A stretch of 64,000 bases of DNA from Acorus gramineus (lineage: Eukaryota; Streptophyta; Magnoliopsida; Acorales; Acoraceae): NCBI GenBank assembly GCA_030737835.1, contig JAUJYN010000024.1, positions 991,534-1,055,533 of the forward strand, written 5' to 3'. Numbering within the stretch: the stretch's first letter is position 1; each line of letters begins with the position of its first letter. Below the pieces are notes generated by a model, which was not told where the DNA came from, searched no databases, and saw nothing but the letters and a program-made list of their open reading frames with translations. A program made the position numbers and the translations under genes. Of the stretch, positions 57,661 through 64,000 are shown in pieces.

Positions 57661-58614
57661 CGAACCATGTCGGGCACCGCTGGAAGAGCTTTCAGTCGCC
57701 ATCGGGTCACCAAATCCTAAAGAAAAAAAGGGTTCCAAATCCTCCTCTGGCTGATCTCCTGCCTTCGAAGACTGACCCACAGGCAGAGGAGAAGGAGAGG
57801 GCTGTTCGGTAGGAGGGGAGGGTGGAGCCGCAAAGACATCGCCCAAGCGAGGCCCAAGTTGGCGAGTGCTACTGGGTTGGGGTTGTCCCAACCAAGAATT
57901 CTGAAAAAGACCTTCTCACTTCGCTTTGAGGCAACTCTAATATGCTCCCACTTCACTGACTCCTTAGATGGACGAGAGTTTGTTGCAGGAGCTGAACCAA
58001 AGAAGGGGAGCAATTTAAAAAGAGGCAACAACAAACACGAAAGATTGAGATAAGAATCACACATGAATAAAACTATAAGTAAGTACTACCCGACCTATCG
58101 GGGACATCATAATGAATCTGGGGACCTTCCATATATCTTCAGGAGCATCACCGAACTCCCAATTGCCGGACAGGGTAATCGATTTGTTGTCGAACTAGTT
58201 CTTATCAGAGTCCGATAGTTCATCTATGAACTTTTCCTTGGAGTCCCTAGCCTGAAAATGATAAACTTTGCCAGATTTTCTAAGCTCATATGTGTACATT
58301 ATCTCAGGAACGCCTAAGTTCAGATTGAAATCCCTATTGAACACTACGTAACACATTAAGACCCTAAAGAAATTGGGATTGCATTGGGTCGGATGAAGTT
58401 CGAATGTTGACAAGAACTTCCTCACCGAGGGAGGAAATGGAAGGGTTAGGGCACCCTTGGCGATGTGAGAGGGGTAAATGTACATACAAGAGTGGTCCAA
58501 ATTATCCGTGGGAAAGGGAAACCTATCAAAATCAGACCAGGTCATTACCACTGACTCTGGGATGTTGAACATACTCCTAAGGCCGGATAATGACTTAGTG
58601 ATTGATATCCTCAT
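57661..58614 (-). pseudogene. TAT-1 antisense gene 2, 5' exons (Transposase_28-like)
   Basis: Minus-strand ATG at 58614. Exon 1 reads MRISITKSLSGLRSMFN, then LTLPFPPSVRKFLSTFELHP, CNPNFFRVLMCYVVFNRDF and YELRKSGKVYHFQARDS. This pattern (PFPPxxxxFLxxFxLxPxQxxPNxxRxxxxxxx) is that of the 'putative gypsy type transposon' domain. After a TAG (Gln position) the frame runs to a donor-like GTAGTA near 58090. The next exon starts after GGTTCAG near 57993 (ATNSRPSKESVKWEHI) and a Pro/Ser-rich linker follows to 57661, where B1b cuts it. Role unknown. Confidence 0.65.
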
Positions 58615-58833
58615 GACTACTGAATAACCAAAAAGAAGAAGAAGATGAAGATTGAGAGCTTTTCAAAACAAAATCCGTTTCCTTTTAGCAAACCAAAGGG
58701 GCTAAAAAGAAAGCGCAAATCGATCACAAAATCGATCGTGTTAGAAAAGAAAACAGGGGACGGAAACGAGAACAATACCTTGTTCGCAGGAGGAAGGCTT
58801 GATTATATCTCCTCCCAGAAATCATTAGGCTCC

Positions 58834-58840
58834 TATTTAA
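58834..58840 (-). promoter_or_regulatory. TATA-like box of antisense gene 2
   Basis: Minus-strand CTCTTAAATAGGAG, about 220 bases before the ATG at 58614. Weak match; supported by position. Confidence 0.4.
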
Positions 58841-58859
58841 GAGGCAATGGCAGTCCGTA

Positions 58860-59649
58860 GAGGCGGCACATCTTTTCGACTAGCCGAGGAATGGTGGTTA
58901 GAGTTTTTTAGATGAAAAACAGCAACCCTAATCATGAGAGCAAAATTCGAACGCCTTAAATATCCCGCCTCAGTGCCACATGTAAAGCTTTTCACAGGAT
59001 CCATGACAGAAGAAGATACGCAGGATCACATGTTCAGGCTCTTTATGACTACATAGTTGGATCGAACGGCCAAGCAGGTTAATCAACGGCTACAATTGAA
59101 ATCCGACCTGTACAGCCTGACTTATAAAGCCCAACCTGAAAAGTCTAACCTGTAAAGCCCGACCTAAAAAACCAGATTGGGCAAACAGTGGCATGCAAAG
59201 GTAATGGCATACAATAAAAGTAAACAAATAATGCATACACACACGCATAAATCGCTTTCATCGGCATTGAATAAAATCATTACAAGCATTCATCACATAA
59301 TTGAAATAGCAAAGAGTTTAAAAAAAAGAAGAGAGAGGAAACAGAAAGGGGGCAAATAGCCACGCTCAGGATGCCCGGTTTCCTGAAGCTTGAGGAACTG
59401 TCGTGGCTCCTCCGCCAATGCAACCTGCCACATGCCGACGCTCCAGCGATGATCAATAGGACTCGTCGAGTTGTCGACGGGATTGGAAGACACGCCCCAA
59501 GCGGCCGCCTTCGAATCTAGCGTGATATTCGGACGCGTAGTCCTTTACCCTTTCATCCTCCAAGTCTTGAGCCAGCCTTCATAGCTTCGTCATCTGCTCT
59601 TCTATCGCAAGGGAGGTTTCCAGCATCTCAAACGGAACACTTGATTCCC
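58860..59649. other. TAT-1 spacer between the two antisense genes
   Basis: AT-rich at 59160-59360, with a short repeated GCCCGACCTRWAAA/CCTGTAAAG motif at 59105-59170. Minus-strand sequence at 59360-59640 may be the degraded 3' exon of antisense gene 1. No intact frame. Confidence 0.4.
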
Positions 59650-60561
59650 TCACCGGCAGAGGGAAGACAAGGGCAGGATCGTCGGCCTCCACCTCGTATG
59701 ACCGACACCTTTCCTCTTCCTGGAGTATTCAGGCCTGGCGGTCAATCGACAAGGCTTCATTGAAGCCAAGGGACCAAATGAAGTGTGCTGGCCTCGCGCC
59801 GCAGACACTTCTCTACCCCGAGTGACAGGAGGAACCGAAGGAATCAGGCTCACATGAAGGGCTTTTATCAGCGCCAACCGACGCGAGGCGTCCCCGGGCA
59901 AGCTTATCCAGCTTCGTCCTGGGAAAGCCAATGCCTTGGCTATGTCCCTCAACCTTAGCTCGTTGTCAAGGGGACACGCCAGACAACCTGAGCCATCTGC
60001 TACATCAGACAAGGAAATGGTTAACAAATAACATTTAATCGATAGCACGCAAGTATCTGAGCCTACAAACGATCGTTGGGTGGTGTCCTCCTCATCACGA
60101 GGGGAATTTTCCATTTCAATCCAACAGGTTTCCATGCACCGGATACCTTCACTGGCCAAGTTTTCCAGCCGGGAATGGCATCCCCAACATCCAAAATCAG
60201 GGGAGGGGCAGCGCCTAGCGAGGTAGTAGGTACCCTCCTCCTTCAAAAGCGGTTTGACCTGATAGAACCGGTGTACCTCCCTCAAATCGAGCCGGACCCC
60301 GGCGGCCGAACATAGCACTATCACGCTCATCAGAATCATGTACCCCCCAGGAACTAATTATAGGGGATGGAGTTCAAAATACTCCAGGAAACGCCCGATT
60401 AGGTCGGAGAGAGGAAAGTGCAACCTCCCCGCCTCAATCTGACTATAGTACAGAACGCAGGACGAGGGGTCAGGTACTGGGGGCATCCCGTCATGATACT
60501 CTTCAATCAAAATCTCCCAAGAAGCGTGAGGCATAACGTCTAGATATAGTGCCAAGAACAA
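59650..60561 (-). pseudogene. TAT-1 antisense gene 1 (Transposase_28-like)
   Basis: Minus-strand ATG at 60561: PHASWEILIEEYHDGMPPVP, LYYSQIEAGRLHFPLSDLIG and FLEYFELHPL, then TAA (Gln position). In the same frame it continues with AAGVRLDLREVHRFYQVKPL, EEGTYYLARR and a long tail with ELRLRDIAKALAFPGRSW. The first block resembles the plant gypsy-type antisense domain and is parallel to antisense gene 2 (ELHP/FELHPTQ), so the two genes are paralogues. A TATATAAG box lies 42 bases upstream. The protein's role in Tat elements is not known. Confidence 0.65.
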
Positions 60562-60600
60562 AGAAGTTCAGTGAGATAGTCGACTACGTTGTGGAAGCCT

Positions 60601-60612
60601 GCCTTATATAGG
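60601..60612 (-). promoter_or_regulatory. TATA box of antisense gene 1
   Basis: Minus-strand CCTATATAAGGC is a strong plant TATA match, 40-50 bases before the ATG at 60561, facing away from the 3' LTR. Confidence 0.6.
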
Positions 60613-60718
60613 GGTTTGTAGTCATTTAATGCCGGCTTAAATTACCCAAAGATCATTATGAATTGCAGCAGACCCCTCGAATACGAGGAGTCGATCGCGC
60701 CAAAATTGATAACACTTG

Positions 60719-60985
60719 TTAATGCTTGTCTTTATGACAATGAAGACTAAAGAGGCTCAAAAACTTCAACAGAGATAATGGGAAGGTGAGTGTACTCACC
60801 TCGATCTGGCCGGAGAATAGAATGAGAGATTCAGGGTTTGGAGGAGGCATCTCTCCCACATACTCTTCAACTATTAGGTTGTCAGGAAAATGAAGCAGCA
60901 AGATTGAATGTTGGGAGTAACCTTCCAAGTGGCATTGAATGAGAAAGATGCATAAAGAATGAGAAAGATGCATAAAGAATGACAA
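60719..60985 (-). pseudogene. Duplicated first-exon fragment of an antisense gene
   Basis: LLHFPDNLIVEEYVGEMPPP, then ILFSGQIEVSTLTFPLSLL and FLSLFSLH parallel the start of antisense gene 1 (LIEEYHDGMPP, QIEAGRLHFPL). No downstream exons follow it. At its 5' side a 20-bp block GAATGAGAAAGATGCATAAA is directly duplicated (60938-60979). It is an extra partial copy. Confidence 0.6.
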
Positions 60986-61116
60986 GTGTCACACCAACAC
61001 GTTACTAGGCCCAAGAGTTAAGTCCAATCGGCCCAAGAAGCTTGTCGGACAAGCTTGTAAGCTGTTCGGGTCTCCTGAAGTTCGGTTCTTCTGATCTCCC
61101 AAGAAATAGAGAGACC

Positions 61117-61131
61117 AAAAGAAGGGGGCAT
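61117..61131 (+). promoter_or_regulatory. Polypurine tract of TAT-1
   Basis: AAAAGAAGGGGGCAT ends directly at the 3' LTR start TGTAGGAG (61132); it is the expected plus-strand primer. Confidence 0.7.
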
Positions 61132-62054
61132 TGTAGGAGACCAAATTTGTCACAAAATGGAATAAGGAATAAGATTGCATAAGCATGAGTATAAAGTGTA
61201 GATACGTCCGTTTGATTAATAAGCGATCCAGAAAGGGGAAAGCCCAAGGGCCCAAGACTCAAGAGTTAAGCAGGCCCATCTTCCTTGTTAGGTCGGGCAA
61301 ATGACATTGTCTGACAAAGTCAGGACAGACAAATGGTATTGCTCGACTAGAGATGGACACACAAAGTGCCCGACTAGGTCAAGACGGACTCCCGCACAAG
61401 TCGGGTGTTTAAATCCTTGGCTAACCAAGGACAGACACATGATATTGTCCGACCAAGGCAAGATGGCTGAATACAAAAGATCCGACCTGAAGTATGACCT
61501 GTCCAAACCATAATACCCGACCTGGAATACAGGTCGGCCATACGTCCACCTCTGAAAGATAACGGTTAACGAAGGGAATTTTCCCTGACACGAGAAAAGG
61601 ACTAGATGTCAGAAAATCGGTTCCAGAATGGCAATCCCTAGGTGAGACATGTCCACAGATCCAAGAGCCACGTGGAGATTCCATCTCATGATATACTCAC
61701 TCCACAGGGTTGAGCTCGGCACGCCCCTTCTCCAGTATAAAAGGAGGAAATCTCCTCCTCCTCAAGTTATGCACTCCCTCTCTCCCCTACTGGTACTCAA
61801 GAATTCTATAGTCTTTTTCCTCTTATCATGGAGAAGTCACTGACTTGAGCGTCGGAGGGGCGTTAGCCGGCACCACACTGGTGTGAGTTTCAGGTGTTCG
61901 AAGGCCAGAGAAGAAGGAGAACAGTGAGCAGACAGAGCATGACCCGGATCGTCGTGAAGAGGAGTCAGCATCAACATCAGCTCGGTCCAACTTCAAAAGT
62001 CCAGATCTATGTTGATCCGGCCAAAGAGTGAAGGACCTGATTTCATCCACCACA
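61132..62054 (+). repeat. 3' LTR of TAT-1
   Basis: Complete 923-bp LTR from TGTAGGAGACC to CCACCACA. TATA box TATAAAAG at 61736-61743 with a CT-rich start region after it. It is followed by gtaac, the likely right target-site copy. Confidence 0.9.
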
Positions 62055-62957
62055 GTAACTAACCTTTTTTGTGCAATTGATCGATTTGGCTATCGTTTTC
62101 AATGTCTGTCAATTCAAGTATGACATTTGTTGTTGTTTGTTTTTGCATTTATTATAATTTTTTTCTTAAATTTGTTGTTTAATATTAAATATGGCAGCCT
62201 TTGATCTGGCTTTTGTTTATAATTTTTTATTTGAATATGGTGTTAGTTTGATGTTAAATATGTTTTTTGGAGGATTTTATAGAGTTTTGATATTATATTA
62301 GCATATGGTTGTATTACATTTTTAAACTAATATGAACCTTTATGCATTATATTTTGTAAGCCAGTTAAATTTTTAAAATACAACTGATGTTTACATGCCT
62401 TAAATAATAAAAGTCAGTTAACTGAACTATTTGTGTAATATATTTTGAAACTAAGTTACATTCACAAAATGTAACTGATTTTTTTATTTGATCTAAGTGT
62501 TTCGTCAAAAGTCAGTTACATTCATCAAAAAGTAGATATGAATGTTGAAAAAGGTGGAATCCGAAGGAGGACTGAAAAGGTAGTCGAACCACCTCTCATA
62601 TGATAAAGAGCGATGAAAAGAATCCAGGTGGTGACGCCGTTCGCTGAAGATGAGCAGGTCAGCCGGACTAATCTTTTTAAGTCACAGATATGTATAAAAA
62701 TAGTTAGAAATTTGTGGGATGTGTTTCAGTGCACTAACCATAAACAAAAATCGTGTGATTTAAATAGGGGTAGTTTTGTACTTTGCTTTTTTGCCCTTTT
62801 ATAAAGGTTAACTAAGCAACCAATAAAAATTTGACACCTCATAGGGCTTATGAGTGGGGCTTATATAATGGGGCTTGTGTAGAAGAACTGTTTTAGGAAT
62901 GCTAAATATTTACAATGTTGATTGTTTATAGCCGGATACTAAAAAATGTTAACAACA
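62055..62957. other. AT-rich flank right of TAT-1
   Basis: Unique-looking genomic DNA without a recognisable gene. CAGTTA/TAACTG motifs recur at 62363, 62413, 62453-62480 and 62511. One pair forms a 9-bp stem, AGTTACATT/AATGTAACT, with a 5-base loop (62453-62477). GGGCTTAT-like words repeat three times at 62844-62880. Confidence 0.45.
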
Positions 62958-63716
62958 ATTGTAAAAGGGGACAATACCCAAAAAAATCATTTACCCAAAT
63001 AAATCATTTTTTAAAATTCTATCTAAATTTTTTTTTTTCACAATTTTAGAAATTAAAATGACTTGATTATCCTTCTGTTATCTATTATTTAAGCATGATC
63101 ACAAATATTAATTGTTTAACACCTCAATTAAACAACATTAACAAAAGTTATAATATTGTTTATTTGTAAATAAAATATATTATTATTTTTTGTATATCTA
63201 AATACACTATTAAAAGTTAAATTGTAAAATATTAAAATAATTTGTTTTAAAATATTTTTTAGATATTTTAAATTTTATAAAATCTTTTTAGGGTACTTAC
63301 ATATTTTTAAAATTATACAAAAAAATATATACGCAAGATATTAATAAAATAAAAATAACTAAAAAAAAAAAAAACTTTTCAATGTTAGGAAAAATCTAAA
63401 AAAAATCTTGTAAATTTAAGAATGACAATTTTGACAATGTTAATATTTTTATAACATACTTAGAAAATTTTTAAACATACAAAATCACTCTCAAATAAAA
63501 ATTATTTCTTATATTGATATTATTTTTCAATTAGATGATGATGTGAAAAATTTTAAATATGGTGAGAGAGATTTTAAAAATTATAAAAGACAATGTCATT
63601 CATTTTAGGTTATGAGAAGGTGAAGAGATTTTTTCAGTAGAATTATTAAAATAAGTCATTTTGGGTATTTTTTTATCTTTAGAAATTTTTTTTGGGTATT
63701 TTCCCCTTTTGACAAT
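62958..63716. mobile_element. Probable TIR element (MITE-like), AT-rich
   Basis: The left end ATTGTAAAAGGGGACAATAC pairs with the reverse complement of the right end, ATTGTCAAAAGGGGAAAATA, for about 28 bases with few mismatches, continuing into CCCAAAAAAA. Within it, ATTTTGGGTATTTT also repeats. No transposase. The target duplication is unclear, so the class is not assigned. Confidence 0.5.
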
Positions 63717-64000
63717 CATTCACAATTAAAATTACATTTTTTGTGTTATTAAAATTTATCATCTGAATTAGGTAAGAAGCATTTTGAATATAAGAAAAAA
63801 AATTCAAATATTTAATGAGATAAGGATGATTAAGTAATTTATATAATGAAATAAGATTTTCAAAGAATACTTTTTCAGTATAATCTTCTAAAATAACAAA
63901 TTTAGGTATTAGGCTGGTCACAAAGTGGGGTGTTTTCTGTGTAGGCGCTCGATCGGTGAGACTGGTTGATTGGGTATTCCACATTCAGGAGTAATTTTTG
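63717..64000. other. AT-rich DNA at window end
   Basis: I see no gene, and no repeat that I can name. The last 80 bases (GGCTGGTCACAAAGTGGGG...) are less AT-rich and may start another feature beyond the window. Confidence 0.35.

Larger units (their letters stand above)
1..62054 (+). mobile_element. TAT-1: Tat-lineage Ty3/gypsy retrotransposon, decayed, heavily nested
   Basis: This is the outermost element. The partial 5' LTR (1-736) matches the 3' LTR (61132-62054). Between them the pieces occur in the order gag, protease, RT, RNase H, second RNase H, integrase, 3' untranslated repeats, antisense genes, polypurine tract. Having both a retroviral RNase H and a second archaeal-type RNase H is characteristic of the plant Tat clade. 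All other retrotransposons in the window are inserted into it. By eye the two LTRs differ at roughly one base in eleven or twelve over the first few hundred bases, mostly transitions, so the element is old. The bases after the 3' LTR are gtaac; the left target-site copy lies outside the window. Pairing these two LTRs as one element is inferred from the continuous gene order between them. Confidence 0.85.

Overview
The window is heterochromatin-like plant nuclear DNA, almost certainly from a flowering plant. No host gene, rRNA or tRNA gene was found. Nearly everything is LTR retrotransposon sequence inserted into older retrotransposons, and target-site duplications plus shared empty sites let the order be read directly. 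The lineage calls come from protein motifs read by eye and from my memory of the families; no database search was possible.

Outermost layer: an old Ty3/gypsy element of the Tat lineage, called TAT-1 here, on the + strand. It runs from before base 1 (5' LTR cut by the window edge, ends 736) to 62054 (3' LTR 61132-62054). Its gag-pro-RT-RNase H-archaeal-type RNase H-integrase genes lie in pieces at 795-1257, 13275-13324, 16331-20930, 24224-24517 and 27676-27781. All are broken by stops and frameshifts. Between pol and the 3' LTR it carries two intron-containing genes on the opposite strand, each behind a TATA-like box. They resemble the 'putative gypsy type transposon' proteins known as extra antisense ORFs in Tat elements.

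Second layer: two related non-autonomous elements. NA-1 (1258-13274, +) sits in TAT-1 gag, and NA-2 (27882-45918, -) sits downstream of TAT-1 pol. Both keep gag, a primer-binding site, a polypurine tract and only the last ~70 residues of integrase; RT, RNase H and the integrase core are gone. NA-2 also has two tandem retropepsin-like domains, an ~80-bp tandem array where pol should be, and an antisense, intron-containing plant-mobile-domain (PMD) gene relic (about 29800-34197) that NA-1 lacks. In the 3' regions of both, a short motif recurs that is complementary to the elements' own primer-binding sites.

Third and deeper layers: eight solo LTRs of two related long-LTR families (about 2.5-3.7 kb each), probably Tekay/Del-type chromoviruses. 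They lie at 2684-5857, 13325-16330, 20931-24223, 24518-27675, 35804-39415, 48400-57660, 50761-56320 and 52636-55680. The last three are nested inside one another, giving four levels counting TAT-1. These LTRs share a gene-like layout: a TATA-like box, a pyrimidine-rich leader, a GT donor, a very G-rich intron-like tract, a 36-nt exon-like segment and a second intron-like stretch holding ~80-bp repeats. This layout reads opposite to the inferred LTR direction.

Smaller pieces are a Mutator-like MITE (8686-9345) inside NA-1 and a probable terminal-inverted-repeat element (62958-63716) in the AT-rich flank right of TAT-1. The signals most worth checking are the exon-like structure in the LTRs, the PBS-complementary motif array, the antisense PMD gene, the double protease of NA-2 and the antisense gene pair of TAT-1.
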